Assembly: GCF_036347055.1 (NCBI RefSeq)
Contig: NZ_CP108882.1
Coordinates: forward strand, 3,113,001-3,177,000
Origin: Streptomyces sp. NBC_00820
GTDB lineage: Bacteria > Actinomycetota > Actinomycetes > Streptomycetales > Streptomycetaceae
Reading direction: 5' to 3'
DNA length: 64,000 bases
The notes below the pieces were generated by a model. The model saw nothing but the letters and a program-made list of their open reading frames with translations. It searched no databases and was not told where the DNA came from. Each line of letters starts with the position of its first letter. Positions within the stretch are counted from its first letter, which is position 1. The position numbers were made by a program, and so were the translations under genes. This document shows positions 43,111 through 52,479 of this stretch, piece after piece.

Positions 43111-43899
43111 ATGCCGATACCCGGGACACCCAGCCGCGCCCAGCTCGTCGACCACCTGGTGAGGACCCGTATCGCGGGCGACGTCGCCACGCCCCGCGAG
43201 AACAACCTCTCCCACTACCGTCAACTCGCCAACGGTGTCCGCAACTTCTGGCTCGGCCTGGAACTGGGCGACCGCTGGGCCGACGAGCAGGACGTGCTCG
43301 CGGTGATGGCCGAGCGGGTCGGCGTCAACGACGATCCGGAGTACCGGTACGGGCAGGACACCATCGACCCCGAGCTGACCGTGGACGCGCTGGAGCGGAT
43401 GGCCCTTCGGCTGCGCAAGGCGGCCGACGGCCGGCAGCGGGTGCTGTTCGCCACCGGTCACCCCGGCGGTCTGCTGGACGTGCACCGGGCCACGGCCGCC
43501 GCGCTGCGCGCCGCCGGCTGCGAGATCGTCGTCATCCCGGACGGGCTGCAGACGGACGAGGGTTACGTCATGCAGTTCGCGGACGTGGCCGTCCTGGAGC
43601 ACGGGGCGACCCTGTGGCACACCCACTCCGGCGAGCCGATGCGGGCCGTCCTGACGGGGCTGGAGCGCGCGGGGCACGCGCTGCCGGACCTCGTCGTGGC
43701 CGACCACGGCTGGGCCGGATACGCGGGCCAGCACGGCGTCGACTCGGTCGGGTACGCCGACTGCAACGACCCGGCGCTGTTCCTCGCCGAGTCCGAGGGC
43801 ACCCTCCAGGTCGTGGTGCCGCTCGACGACCACGTGGTCACGCCCCGCCACTACGACCCGATGACGGCGTACCTGCTGGCCGAGGCGGGCCTGGTGTGA
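43111..43899 (+). CDS. Putative phosphatase
   Basis: A 262-residue soluble protein, as I recall annotated as a phosphatase in Streptomyces, though I cannot name its superfamily with certainty. It contains NNLSHYRQLANGVRNFWLGL near the start, then FATGHPGGLLDVHRATAAAL, EIVVIPDGLQTDEGYVMQFA, and VVADHGWAGYAGQHGVDSVG, ending with histidine-rich DDHVVTPRHYDPM. Several conserved Asp and His residues could bind metal. An ATG at 43102 nine bases upstream overlaps the GGGAGG site that precedes 43111; either could be the true start. No operon partner is visible. Confidence 0.7.
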   Translation: MPIPGTPSRAQLVDHLVRTRIAGDVATPRENNLSHYRQLANGVRNFWLGLELGDRWADEQDVLAVMAERVGVNDDPEYRYGQDTIDPELTVDALERMALRLRKAADGRQRVLFATGHPGGLLDVHRATAAALRAAGCEIVVIPDGLQTDEGYVMQFADVAVLEHGATLWHTHSGEPMRAVLTGLERAGHALPDLVVADHGWAGYAGQHGVDSVGYADCNDPALFLAESEGTLQVVVPLDDHVVTPRHYDPMTAYLLAEAGLV

Positions 43900-43916
43900 G
43901 GCACTGACACGCGCGG

Positions 43917-43941
43917 GGGGCGGCCCCGACGGGACCGCCCC
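43917..43941. terminator. Hairpin between convergent genes
   Basis: GGGGCGG (43917-43923) with CCGCCCC (43935-43941) and an inner CCC/GGG pair form a compact stem between the phosphatase stop and the convergent glycine-rich gene. It could terminate both. Confidence 0.55.
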
Positions 43942-43966
43942 TCGCACTCAGGTTGTTGTGCTCTGC

Positions 43967-44371
43967 TCAGTGGCCTCCACCGCCACCGCCTCCGTGACCG
44001 CCGCCACCGCCGTGGCCGCCGCCACCACCGTGACCGCCGCCGCCGTGGCCGCCACCACCGTGGCCGCCGCCGCCGTGACCGCCGCCGTAGCCACCGTGGC
44101 CGCCATAGCCGCCGTGGTCTCCGTGACCGTAGCCGCCGTGGCCGCCGTGGCCGCCGTGGCCGCCGCCGTAGCCATAGCCGTAGCCGTAGCCGTCGTCGTC
44201 GTTCCACCAGTTGTTGTGGTGCCCGCAGCCGCCGTTCCAGCTGCTAGAGCTGTGGCTGTTGTGGGACGGGGCCGCCGACGCGGTGCCCGCCGCGCCGAGC
44301 GCAGCTCCTCCTGCCAGCAGGAATCCTGCAGCGGACATCGCGACAAGACGCCTTGTGCGCTGTGATCGCAT
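43967..44371 (-). CDS. Secreted glycine/histidine/tyrosine-rich protein
   Basis: A 134-residue exported protein. A signal peptide (RRLVAMSAAGFLLAGGAALGA, cleavage near ASA-AP at about 34) is followed by a short Ser/Asn/Trp part (SHNSHSSSSWNGGCGHHNNW) and about 75 residues of GGH, GGY and GGGGH repeats. The repeats become pure GGGGH toward the end. Such low-complexity extracellular proteins may form fibres or bind metals through histidine; no family is recognised. The ATG at 44371 follows GGAAGG. Coding bias alone does not prove it because the repeat is GC-rich, but the signal peptide and ribosome site do. Confidence 0.8.
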   Translation of the reverse strand: MRSQRTRRLVAMSAAGFLLAGGAALGAAGTASAAPSHNSHSSSSWNGGCGHHNNWWNDDDGYGYGYGYGGGHGGHGGHGGYGHGDHGGYGGHGGYGGGHGGGGHGGGGHGGGGHGGGGGHGGGGGHGGGGGGGH

Positions 44372-44710
44372 GGGGAATACCTTCCATCTCCATCGTCTCT
44401 CGCGGCTCCGACGGAGTCCGCGAGGTGATGGCCGTCGCCGCGACCAAAGAAGGAAGAGTGCGGCGCGGTCTTCAGGTTTCACCGCAACTTGAGTGGCACG
44501 TCGCATGCCACCGACGCCTGCTAGCCGCCCGTGCGCGCTCACGCAACCGGGCGCTGCGGCTGAGGTCCGAGGGGTCCGGAGCCTCGTCGGTCCTGCATAC
44601 CGTGCGTTGCGGCTTTCACTCATAGAGCCTAGTACCCCATGCGTCACTCGTCACTTCGAGCGAGGGCCGCGGAACACGGGCGCCGGAAGGTGTCCGGGCC
44701 CGGTCCGGCG
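44372..44710. other. Upstream region of the glycine-rich gene
   Basis: No gene is supported in these 339 bases. They probably hold the promoter of the glycine-rich gene. I found no strong dyad or terminator for the thioesterase gene that ends at 44711. Confidence 0.45.
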
Positions 44711-45580
44711 TCAGCGGCGGGGAACGCGGACCACGCCTTCCTGGATCACCGAGATGGCGAGCCGCCCGTCCTGGGTGTAGATGCGGGCCTGACCGAGGCC
44801 GCGGCCGCCGTAGGCGGACGGTGACTCCTGGTCGTACAGCAGCCATTCGTCGGCGCGGAAGGGCCGGTGGAACCACATCGCATGGTCCAGGGAGGCCCCC
44901 ACGACGTCCCCCACGGCCCAGCCGCCGCGCCCGTGTGCGAGCAGCACGGAGTCGAGGAGGGTCATGTCGGAGACGTAGGTGGCGAGGACGACGTGCAGCA
45001 GGGGGTCGTCGGCGAGCTTGCCGTTGCTGCGGAACCACACCTGCGAGTGCGGCTCGCGTGGCTCACCGAACTTCCCGTACGGCGGCTCGTCCACGTAGCG
45101 CAGGTCGATCGCCTCGCGGGCCTCCAGGAAGCGCTCGACGACGGCGGCGTCGAGGTGGTCGTAGCCGCGCAGCCGGTCCTGCGAGGTGGGCAGGCCGGCC
45201 GGGTCGGGCGAGGCCGGCATGGGCGCCTGGTGGTCCAGCCCCTCCTCGTACGTCTGGAAGGACGCGGAGAGGTGGAAGATCGGCTTGCCGTGCTGGACGG
45301 CGACCACGCGGCGGGTGGTGAAGGAGCGCCCGTCACGGATGCGGTCGACGTTGTAGACGATCGGCGCGCCGGGGTCGCCCGTGCGCAGGAAGTACGCGTG
45401 CAGGGAGTGGGCGGGACGGTCCGCGGGGACCGTCCGCCCGGCGGCGACCAGCGCCTGCGCCGCGACCTGCCCGCCGAAGACGCGCGGGACGACGGCGGAG
45501 CGGGACTGGCCGCGGAAGATGTCCTCCTCGATCTGCTCGAGGTCGAGCAGATCGAGGAGGTCCTGAAGTGCCTGGCTCAT
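44711..45580 (-). CDS. tesB: Acyl-CoA thioesterase II
   Basis: A 289-residue double hot-dog enzyme that hydrolyses acyl-CoA to free acid and CoA. It carries EDIFRGQSRSAVVPRVFGGQVAAQALVAAG at the start (quoted in part as VFGGQVAAQAL), SFTTRRVVAVQHGKPIFHLSASFQ in part, and SLDHAMWFHRPFRADEWLLY with the aspartate of the TesB active site. It follows the acyl-CoA dehydrogenase gene by 35 bp on the same strand, so the pair probably shares a transcript and acts in fatty-acid turnover. The ATG at 45580 is well supported by homology. Confidence 0.95.
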   Translation of the reverse strand: MSQALQDLLDLLDLEQIEEDIFRGQSRSAVVPRVFGGQVAAQALVAAGRTVPADRPAHSLHAYFLRTGDPGAPIVYNVDRIRDGRSFTTRRVVAVQHGKPIFHLSASFQTYEEGLDHQAPMPASPDPAGLPTSQDRLRGYDHLDAAVVERFLEAREAIDLRYVDEPPYGKFGEPREPHSQVWFRSNGKLADDPLLHVVLATYVSDMTLLDSVLLAHGRGGWAVGDVVGASLDHAMWFHRPFRADEWLLYDQESPSAYGGRGLGQARIYTQDGRLAISVIQEGVVRVPRR

Positions 45581-45615
45581 GGCGTCAGTTGTACCGGGCA
45601 GCGATTGCCGGAACC

Positions 45616-46803
45616 TTACAGACCCATGTCCTTGGCGATGATCGTCTTCATGATCTCGCTGGTACCGCCGTAGATGCGGTTGACGCGGTTGTCCGCGTAC
45701 AGGCGGGCGATCGGGTACTCGTTCATGAAGCCGTAGCCGCCGTGCAGCTGGAGGCAGCGGTCGATGACGCGGTGTGCGACCTCGGTGCAGAACAGCTTGG
45801 CGCTGGCGGCCTCGGCGGGGGTCAGCTCACCGGCGTCCAGGGCCTCCAGGGCGCGGTCGGCGACGGCCTCGGCCGCGTCCACCTCGGCCTGGCAGGCGGC
45901 CAGCTCGAACTTGGTGTTCTGGAAGGAGGCGACGGTCTTGCCGAAGACGGTGCGCTCCTGCACGTACTCCTTGGCGAACCGGACGGCCGCCTTGGCCTGC
46001 GCGTAGGCGCCGAAGGCGATGCCCCAGCGCTCGGAGGCGAGGTTGTGGCCGAGGTAGTAGAAGCCCTTGTTCTCCTCGCCGAGGAGGTCCTCGACGGGCA
46101 CCTTGACATCGACGAACGCCAGCTCGGCGGTGTCGGAGGTCTTCAGGCCGAGCTTGTCGAGCTTGCGGCCGACGGAGTAGCCCTCGGACTTGGTGTCCAC
46201 GGCGAAGAGGGAGATGCCGAAGCGGCGGTCCTCGGCGGTGGGCGCGGAGGTGCGGGCGCAGACGATCACGCGGTCGGCGTGGACGCCGCCGGTGATGAAG
46301 GTCTTGGCGCCGTTGAGGACGTAGTGCGTGCCGTCCTCGGAGAGCTTGGCGGTGGTCTTCATGCCCGCGAGGTCGGAGCCGGTGCCCGGCTCGGTCATCG
46401 CGAGGGCCCACATCTCCTCACCGGAGACGAACTTCGGCAGGAAGCGCTTCTTCTGCTCGTCGGTGGCGAGCATCTTGATGTACGGCAGGCCGAGCAGCAC
46501 GTGCACGCCGGAGCCGCCGAACTGGACGCCCGCGCGGGCCGTCTCCTCGTACATCACGGCTTCGAACTTGTACGACTCGATGCCGGCGCCGCCGAACTCC
46601 TCGTCGACACGGATGCCGAAGACGCCCAGCTCGGCGAGCTTGTAGTAGAAGTCGCGCGGCGCCTGGCCCGCGGCGAACCACTCGTCGTAGACGGGGACGA
46701 CCTCGGCCTCGATGAAGGCCCGGAGGGTCTCCCGGAACGCCTCGTGGTCCTCGTTGAACACCGTACGGCGCACCGCCGCCACCTCCGTACCTCGACCTGA
46801 CAT
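45616..46803 (-). CDS. Acyl-CoA dehydrogenase
   Basis: A 395-residue flavoprotein catalysing alpha,beta-dehydrogenation of acyl-CoA with FAD. Signatures: ALAMTEPGTGSDLAGMKTTA (about 127-146), NGAKTFITGG, RTVFGKTVASFQNTKFELA, and LHGGYGFMNEYPIARLYADN. The C-terminal YGGTSEIMKTIIAKDMG is typical of medium-chain and branched-chain enzymes. The ATG at 46803 is chosen because a TAAGCGCTTGCTCA sequence, suggestive of a TetR-type operator, overlaps a possible ATG at 46827. It is likely co-transcribed with tesB downstream. Substrate chain length cannot be read by eye. Confidence 0.92.
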   Translation of the reverse strand: MSGRGTEVAAVRRTVFNEDHEAFRETLRAFIEAEVVPVYDEWFAAGQAPRDFYYKLAELGVFGIRVDEEFGGAGIESYKFEAVMYEETARAGVQFGGSGVHVLLGLPYIKMLATDEQKKRFLPKFVSGEEMWALAMTEPGTGSDLAGMKTTAKLSEDGTHYVLNGAKTFITGGVHADRVIVCARTSAPTAEDRRFGISLFAVDTKSEGYSVGRKLDKLGLKTSDTAELAFVDVKVPVEDLLGEENKGFYYLGHNLASERWGIAFGAYAQAKAAVRFAKEYVQERTVFGKTVASFQNTKFELAACQAEVDAAEAVADRALEALDAGELTPAEAASAKLFCTEVAHRVIDRCLQLHGGYGFMNEYPIARLYADNRVNRIYGGTSEIMKTIIAKDMGL

Positions 46804-46810
46804 CGCTATG

Positions 46811-46824
46811 TCTAAGCGCTTGCT
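46811..46824. promoter_or_regulatory. Possible TetR-type site upstream of the acyl-CoA dehydrogenase
   Basis: TCTAAGCGCTTGCT contains the 8-bp palindrome AAGCGCTT at 46814-46821. Sites of this type precede acyl-CoA genes regulated by TetR proteins in actinobacteria. It overlaps a possible upstream start codon. Confidence 0.35.
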
Positions 46825-46897
46825 CATACCGAGCGTACCGGCGAGTAGGGAAACCCGTCCAGGGGGGTTCGGTGGTAACGCTCGTCACGCCGGGAGG

Positions 46898-47485
46898 TCA
46901 GCCGGACTCCTCGCCGGGGTCCGTCGCGAGCCGGAGTTCGATGTCCCAGTCGAGGTCCTGGCGGTATTCCACGGCTCCTTGGCGGTACCAGACGCGGTAG
47001 CCGGAGAGCGTGTCGCGGACGTGGCCGGTCACTCTGACGCGGACGAGGGAACAGGTCTTCGCGAGGGCGTGACGCGACACCGGGACCGGCCGTTCGGGAC
47101 GGGGCCGGGGCTCACCCGCCCGGCGAAGGGCTTCGTCGCCGGAGAGGACGAAACCGTGGCCGCCCGTCTCCTCGGCGGTGAGGACGCCGTAGCGCACCAC
47201 CTTCAGGCCGGCGGGCACCTGGAGCACGCGGGTGCGCAGAATCGTCAGGGGCTCCCCGCTGTCATTGGTCGCGCACGGCAGACTCGCCCAGTACTCGTCA
47301 CCGACCCGCGCGTGGTCGAAGCCGATCTCGTTGCCCGTGCGGGCGAGCGCGTGTCCCTGGGCGTAGCCCCCCGACCGGTCACCCCCCGCCGCGGCCGTCA
47401 GCACCCCCACCGCGGCGAGCGCCACCACCGCCCGCATCCCCCGCAGAACGCCCGCACCCACGACTCCCCTGTCCGCGTCGATCAC
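46898..47485 (-). CDS. Hypothetical exported protein
   Basis: A 195-residue protein with an N-terminal hydrophobic segment (VVALAAVGVLTAAAGG), so it is probably secreted or membrane-anchored. The mature part is acidic with a few aromatic residues (YWASLPCATNDSGEPLTILR, TCSLVRVRVTGHVRDTL, YRVWYRQGAVEYRQDLDWDI). I do not recognise the family. The GTG at 47485 follows AGGGGGG; earlier starts at 47503 and 47509 are possible. It stands alone between the acyl-CoA dehydrogenase promoter and the Uma2 gene. Confidence 0.65.
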   Translation of the reverse strand: MIDADRGVVGAGVLRGMRAVVALAAVGVLTAAAGGDRSGGYAQGHALARTGNEIGFDHARVGDEYWASLPCATNDSGEPLTILRTRVLQVPAGLKVVRYGVLTAEETGGHGFVLSGDEALRRAGEPRPRPERPVPVSRHALAKTCSLVRVRVTGHVRDTLSGYRVWYRQGAVEYRQDLDWDIELRLATDPGEESG

Positions 47486-47562
47486 CGCGGAACCCCCCTT
47501 CATTCGCACAGGGGGGGAATAAGATCACGCCGCTGACCTGCGTGAACAGATCTTCCAGGCGG

Positions 47563-48129
47563 TCACTTCCGGTCCCCGGCCGTGCCGTAACGGCGGAACT
47601 CCGAGGTGTCCACGGTCCAGGGGCCGAACGGCACCGTGTCCCCGTAGATGTACGCGTCCTTGCGGGCGTAGCGGCCCTTGCACGGGTCGGAGTGGACCTC
47701 GACGGTGCCGGTGCGGGGGTCGACGATCAGGTAGTGCTCGATGCCCATGGCCGGGTAGTCGGCCAGCTTCTCGATGTAGTCGTTGTTCGGGTTGGACGGC
47801 GAGACGATCTCGACCACCGCGAGTACCTGCGTCGCATCGACGGCGACGCCCTCCTCATCGAGCACTCCCTCGGGGATGACGACCGCGTCAGGGTGGCGCA
47901 TGCGGCCGAGTGCCGGGGCTTCGATCTCGGGGCCGCTCGCGCAGACGTAACCGGGGTGCGTGGTGAGCAGCTGCTCGTCCAGCTGGTTGCGAATGCGGTG
48001 GATCGCGCCCGCGTGCCGCATCGGGTGACACGTCATGGCCAGGATCGGCCCCGACGGCCCGATCTCGACGGTCCAGGAACCTTCGAGCCGCTCGGCGTAA
48101 GCCCCGAGCTCCTCGGCGATCGCGCGCAT
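47563..48129 (-). CDS. Uma2/DUF820 family protein (endonuclease-like)
   Basis: A 188-residue protein of the Uma2 family, related to PD-(D/E)XK nucleases. The typical core is visible: ILAMTCHPMRHAGAIHRIRN, YVCASGPEIEAPALGRMRHP, PDAVVIPEGVL, and VLAVVEIVSPSNPNNDYIEK with the acidic and lysine residues of the fold, then GIEHYLIVDPRTGTVEV. Uma2 genes are very abundant in actinobacteria and cyanobacteria and their function is not known. The ATG at 48129 has GTGGAG nine bases upstream; the GTG at 48144 would make that part of the protein. Confidence 0.85.
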   Translation of the reverse strand: MRAIAEELGAYAERLEGSWTVEIGPSGPILAMTCHPMRHAGAIHRIRNQLDEQLLTTHPGYVCASGPEIEAPALGRMRHPDAVVIPEGVLDEEGVAVDATQVLAVVEIVSPSNPNNDYIEKLADYPAMGIEHYLIVDPRTGTVEVHSDPCKGRYARKDAYIYGDTVPFGPWTVDTSEFRRYGTAGDRK

Positions 48130-48199
48130 CTTGGCGTACTCCACGGCCGCAGCGTACTGGGGTGAAGCTCTGGCACCGGGCTCACGGGACCGATTCGAC

Positions 48200-48805
48200 T
48201 CAGCCCTCGGTCTCCCCCACCGCCGCGAACGCCCCCCGTGCCATCCGGTGCAGCAACGCCGCCGTGGTGCCGCGACCGGGAAGCGTGCCCGCGCGGCCCA
48301 GGTGGGGGGTGGAGTTCAGCAGGCCGAAGACCGAGTGGACCGCCGAGCGGGCGGCCGGTTCGGTGAGCGCCGGGTAGACCTCGCGGACCACCTCCACCCA
48401 CAGCTCCACGTACTGCCGCTGGAGCTGGCGCACCAGCTTGCGGTCGGTGTCGCGCAGCCGGTCCAGCTCGCGGTCGTGGAGGGTGATCAGGGGGCGGTCG
48501 TCCAGGGCGAAGTCGATGTGGCCCTCGATGAGCGAGTCCAGGACCGCCGGGGCGCCGCTGTCGCCGTCGGCCTCCGCCAGGCGGCGCTTCGCGCCGGTGA
48601 GGAGCTGGCCGCTGATGCCGACCAGCAGTTCGGCGAGCATCGCGTCCTTGCCGGGGAAGTGGCGGTAGAGGCCGGGGCCGCTGATGCCGACGGCCGCCCC
48701 TATCTCGTCGACCCCCACGCCGTGGAAGCCCCGCTCGGCGAAGAGGCGGGCGGCCTCCTTGAGGATCTGCTCGCGCCGGGTGGGGGCGTCGGTTCTGGTG
48801 ACCAT
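48200..48805 (-). CDS. TetR-family repressor of the acyl-CoA carboxylase operon
   Basis: A 201-residue TetR regulator. The helix-turn-helix is at about residues 10-56 (RREQILKEAARLFAERGFHG, VDEIGAAVGISGPGLYRHF), followed by an all-helical ligand domain ending in LLHRMARGAFAAVG. It is divergent from the carboxyltransferase gene and separated by 96 bp that contain two matching operators. By position it should sense a branched-chain acyl-CoA intermediate and derepress the leucine catabolic operon. The ATG at 48805 is the only good start. Confidence 0.92.
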   Translation of the reverse strand: MVTRTDAPTRREQILKEAARLFAERGFHGVGVDEIGAAVGISGPGLYRHFPGKDAMLAELLVGISGQLLTGAKRRLAEADGDSGAPAVLDSLIEGHIDFALDDRPLITLHDRELDRLRDTDRKLVRQLQRQYVELWVEVVREVYPALTEPAARSAVHSVFGLLNSTPHLGRAGTLPGRGTTAALLHRMARGAFAAVGETEG

Positions 48806-48826
48806 GCCAGTAATTCTAGACAGGGA

Positions 48827-48844
48827 GGTTAGCGGTCGTTAACC
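48827..48844. promoter_or_regulatory. TetR operator 1
   Basis: GGTTAGCGGTCGTTAACC is an 18-bp near-perfect dyad (GGTTA at both ends in inverted form). It lies 22 bp from the TetR start. Confidence 0.7.
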
Positions 48845-48854
48845 TGAAGGAAAT

Positions 48855-48872
48855 GGTTAACGCTCATTAACA
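48855..48872. promoter_or_regulatory. TetR operator 2
   Basis: GGTTAACGCTCATTAACA repeats the same dyad pattern 28 bp from operator 1 and 30 bp before the carboxyltransferase start. Two sites between divergent genes suggest coordinated repression. Confidence 0.7.
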
Positions 48873-48901
48873 GTACGACCACTGGGTGAGGGGACCGCAG
48901 G

Positions 48902-50518
48902 ATGCACGAGGCACCGGAGCTGACGAGCGCGGCTGATCCCGCGTCGGAGGCCTGGCAGGCCAATGAACAGGCCCACCTCGCTCTCACCGAGGAGCTGCGC
49001 GGCAAGCTGGCCGCGGCGGCGCTCGGCGGCGGCGAGCGGGCGCGGGCCCGGCACACCGCCCGCGGCAAGCTGCTGCCGCGGGACAGGGTGGACACACTGC
49101 TCGACCCCGGCTCGCCGTTCCTGGAGCTGGCCCCCCTCGCGGCCGACGGGATGTACGACGGGCAGGCCCCGGCCGCCGGCGTGATCGCCGGTATCGGGCG
49201 GGTCAGCGGGCGCGAGTGCGTGATCGTCGCCAACGACGCCACCGTCAAGGGCGGCACGTACTACCCGATGACGGTGAAGAAGCACCTGCGCGCGCAGGAG
49301 GTGGCCCTCGACAACCGGCTGCCGTGCGTCTACCTCGTGGACTCCGGCGGAGCCTTCCTGCCCATGCAGGACGAGGTGTTCCCCGACCGCGAGCACTTCG
49401 GGCGGATCTTCTACAACCAGGCCCGGATGTCCGGCGCCGGGATTCCGCAGATCGCGGCCGTGCTCGGCTCGTGCACGGCGGGCGGGGCGTACGTGCCCGC
49501 CATGAGCGACGAGGCCGTGATCGTCCGCAACCAGGGGACGATCTTCCTCGGCGGTCCGCCGCTGGTGAAGGCGGCCACCGGTGAGGTCGTCACGGCGGAG
49601 GAGCTGGGCGGCGGCGAGGTGCACTCCCGCGTCTCGGGCGTCACCGACCACCTCGCCGAGGACGACGCGCACGCCCTGCGGATCGTCCGGAACATCGTCG
49701 CCACGCTCCCGGCCCGGCAGCCGCTGCCCTGGGAGGTCACGCCGGTCGTGGAGCCGAAGGTGGACCCGTACGGGCTGTACGGCGCCGTCCCGGTCGACTC
49801 CCGCACCCCCTACGACGTCCGCGAGGTCATCGCGCGCGTGGTGGACGGCTCCCGGTTCGCCGAGTTCAAGAGCGAGTACGGGCAGACGCTGATCACCGGC
49901 TTCGCCCGGATCCACGGCCACCCGGTCGGGATCGTCGCCAACAACGGCATCCTGTTCGGCGAGTCCGCCCAGAAGGGCGCCCACTTCATCGAGCTGTGCG
50001 ACCAGCGCGGCATCCCGCTGGTGTTCCTGCAGAACATCTCCGGCTTCATGGTCGGCAAGGACTACGAGGCCGGTGGCATCGCCAAGCACGGCGCCAAGAT
50101 GGTCACGGCCGTCGCCTGCACGCGCGTGCCCAAGCTGACGGTGGTGGTCGGCGGTTCGTACGGCGCCGGCAACTACTCCATGTGCGGCCGGGCCTACTCC
50201 CCCCGCTTCCTGTGGATGTGGCCCAACGCCAAGATCTCCGTCATGGGCGGCGAGCAGGCCGCCTCGGTGCTCGCCACCGTCAAGCGCGACCAGCTGGAGG
50301 GCCGGGGGGAGTCCTGGTCGGCCGAGGACGAGGACGCCTTCAAGGCGCCCGTCCGCGCGCAGTACGAGCGCCAGGGCAACGCCTACTACGCCACCGCCCG
50401 TCTGTGGGACGACGGCGTGATCGACCCGCTCGAAACCCGTCAGGTGCTCGGACTCGCCCTGACGGCCTGCGCCAACGCGCCACTGGGAGAGCCCCAGTTC
50501 GGCGTCTTCCGGATGTGA
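48902..50518 (+). CDS. liuB: Acyl-CoA carboxylase carboxyltransferase subunit (MCC beta type)
   Basis: A 538-residue carboxyltransferase, most like the beta subunit of 3-methylcrotonyl-CoA carboxylase. The crotonase-fold halves show [39 protein letters not shown], and [20 protein letters not shown] followed by [19 protein letters not shown]. The pathway context (biotin subunit, HMG-CoA lyase, acyl-CoA dehydrogenase) fits leucine breakdown, where it carboxylates methylcrotonyl-CoA. The ATG at 48902 has a GGGGA upstream. In Streptomyces the same gene is also called accD1; the substrate is inferred from context, not seen in sequence. Confidence 0.93.
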   Translation: MHEAPELTSAADPASEAWQANEQAHLALTEELRGKLAAAALGGGERARARHTARGKLLPRDRVDTLLDPGSPFLELAPLAADGMYDGQAPAAGVIAGIGRVSGRECVIVANDATVKGGTYYPMTVKKHLRAQEVALDNRLPCVYLVDSGGAFLPMQDEVFPDREHFGRIFYNQARMSGAGIPQIAAVLGSCTAGGAYVPAMSDEAVIVRNQGTIFLGGPPLVKAATGEVVTAEELGGGEVHSRVSGVTDHLAEDDAHALRIVRNIVATLPARQPLPWEVTPVVEPKVDPYGLYGAVPVDSRTPYDVREVIARVVDGSRFAEFKSEYGQTLITGFARIHGHPVGIVANNGILFGESAQKGAHFIELCDQRGIPLVFLQNISGFMVGKDYEAGGIAKHGAKMVTAVACTRVPKLTVVVGGSYGAGNYSMCGRAYSPRFLWMWPNAKISVMGGEQAASVLATVKRDQLEGRGESWSAEDEDAFKAPVRAQYERQGNAYYATARLWDDGVIDPLETRQVLGLALTACANAPLGEPQFGVFRM

Positions 50519-50529
50519 GGAGGGGAACC

Positions 50530-52479
50530 GTGTTCGACACAGTGCTGGTGGCCAACCGGGGTGAGATCGCCGTACGCGTCATCCGTACGCTGCGCTCGCT
50601 GGGCGTGCGCTCGGTGGCGGTCTTCTCCGACGCCGACGCCGACGCGCGGCACGTCCGGGAGGCCGACACGGCGGTACGGATCGGTCCGGCTCCGGCCGCC
50701 GAGAGCTATCTGTCGGTGGAGCGGCTGCTGGAGGCCGCCGCCCGCACCGGCGCCCAGGCCGTCCATCCCGGGTACGGCTTCCTCGCCGAGAACGCGGGCT
50801 TCGCGCGCGCGTGCGAGGAGGCGGGGCTGGTGTTCATCGGCCCGTCGGCGGACGCCATCGCGTTGATGGGCGACAAGATCCGCGCCAAGGAGACGGTGAA
50901 GGCGGCCGGGGTGCCGGTCGTGCCGGGCTCCAGCGGCAGCGGGCTCACCGATGCCCAACTGGCTGAGGCCGCCCGGGAGATCGGCACTCCGGTGCTGCTC
51001 AAGCCCTCCGCAGGCGGTGGCGGCAAGGGCATGCGGCTGGTGCGGGACGTGAGCGTGCTGGAGGAGGAGATCGCGGCCGCCCGCCGCGAGGCCCGCGCCT
51101 CCTTCGGTGACGACACGCTGCTCGTGGAGCGGTGGGTCGACCGGCCCCGGCACATCGAGATCCAGGTGCTGGCCGACGGCCACGGGGGCGTGGTCCACCT
51201 CGGCGAGCGCGAGTGCTCGCTCCAGCGGCGCCACCAGAAGATCATCGAGGAGGCGCCCAGCGTGCTCCTCGACGAGGAGACCCGGGCCGCGATGGGCGAG
51301 GCGGCCGTGCAGGCGGCCCGCAGCTGCGGCTACCGGGGCGCGGGCACGGTGGAGTTCATCGTGCCGGGCAACGACCCCTCGTCGTACTACTTCATGGAGA
51401 TGAACACCCGTCTCCAGGTGGAGCACCCGGTCACCGAACTCGTCACCGGGCTGGACCTGGTGGAGTGGCAGCTGCGGGTGGCGGCGGGCGAGCCGCTGCC
51501 GTTCGCCCAGGAGGACGTCCGGCTCACCGGCCACGCCGTCGAGGCGCGTATCTGCGCGGAGACCGTGTCCGTCAAAGAGGGCGCGCGCGGGTTCCTCCCC
51601 TCCGGCGGCACGGTCCTGCTGCTCGACGAACCCCAGGGCGACGGCGTCCGCACCGACTCCGGGCTCAGCGAGGGCACCGAGGTGGGAAGTCTGTACGACC
51701 CGATGCTGTCCAAGGTGATCGCGTACGGCCCCGACCGGGAGACCGCGCTGCGCAGGCTCCGGGCCGCGCTCGCCGGGACCGTCACGCTGGGCGTGCCGAC
51801 CAACGCGGGCTTCCTGCGGCGGCTGCTGGCGCATCCGGCGGTGGTGGCCGGCGAGCTGGACACCGGGCTGGTGGAGCGGGTGGTGGACGAGCTGGTGTCC
51901 ACGGAGGTGCCGGAGGAGGTGTACGAGGCGGCGGCGGCCGTACGGCTGGAGGGGCTGCGGCCCCGCTCCGAGGGCTGGACCGACCCCTTCTCGGTGCCGG
52001 GCGGCTGGCGCCTGGGCGGCACGCCGAAGCCGGTGTCCTTCCCGCTGCGCGTACCGGGCTGCGATCCCGTCGTCCGCGTGAGCCGGGGAGGGGCCACCGT
52101 CACCGAGGACCGGGTCTCCGTCACCCTCGACGGGGTCCGGCACACCTTCCACCGGGCCGGTGACTGGATCGGCCGCGACGGCGACGCGTGGCAGGTGCGC
52201 GACCACGATCCGGTGGCCGCCTCCCTCACCGGCTCCAAGCACGCGGGCGCCGACTCGCTCACCGCGCCGATGCCCGGCACGGTGACCGTGGTGAAGGTGG
52301 CCGTGGGGGACGAGGTGACCGCCGGGCAGAGCCTGCTGGTGGTCGAGGCGATGAAGATGGAGCACGTCATCTCCGCCCCGCACGCCGGCACGGTCACCGA
52401 GCTGGACGTCACGTCGGGCACGACGGTCGCCATGGACCAGGTGCTGGCCGTCATCGCACCCAAGGAGGCGGCGGAGTGA
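50530..52479 (+). CDS. liuD: Biotin carboxylase/biotin carrier subunit (MCC alpha type)
   Basis: A 649-residue subunit: biotin carboxylase (about 1-445: [47 protein letters not shown]), a middle domain, and a C-terminal carrier with the biotinylation motif EAMKMEH, Lys609. It carboxylates biotin with ATP and bicarbonate for the subunit encoded just upstream. The GTG at 50530 follows GAGGAGGGGAAC, 11 bp after the preceding stop. The stop overlaps the HMG-CoA lyase start as GTGA, so translation is coupled. Confidence 0.95.
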   Translation: MFDTVLVANRGEIAVRVIRTLRSLGVRSVAVFSDADADARHVREADTAVRIGPAPAAESYLSVERLLEAAARTGAQAVHPGYGFLAENAGFARACEEAGLVFIGPSADAIALMGDKIRAKETVKAAGVPVVPGSSGSGLTDAQLAEAAREIGTPVLLKPSAGGGGKGMRLVRDVSVLEEEIAAARREARASFGDDTLLVERWVDRPRHIEIQVLADGHGGVVHLGERECSLQRRHQKIIEEAPSVLLDEETRAAMGEAAVQAARSCGYRGAGTVEFIVPGNDPSSYYFMEMNTRLQVEHPVTELVTGLDLVEWQLRVAAGEPLPFAQEDVRLTGHAVEARICAETVSVKEGARGFLPSGGTVLLLDEPQGDGVRTDSGLSEGTEVGSLYDPMLSKVIAYGPDRETALRRLRAALAGTVTLGVPTNAGFLRRLLAHPAVVAGELDTGLVERVVDELVSTEVPEEVYEAAAAVRLEGLRPRSEGWTDPFSVPGGWRLGGTPKPVSFPLRVPGCDPVVRVSRGGATVTEDRVSVTLDGVRHTFHRAGDWIGRDGDAWQVRDHDPVAASLTGSKHAGADSLTAPMPGTVTVVKVAVGDEVTAGQSLLVVEAMKMEHVISAPHAGTVTELDVTSGTTVAMDQVLAVIAPKEAAE

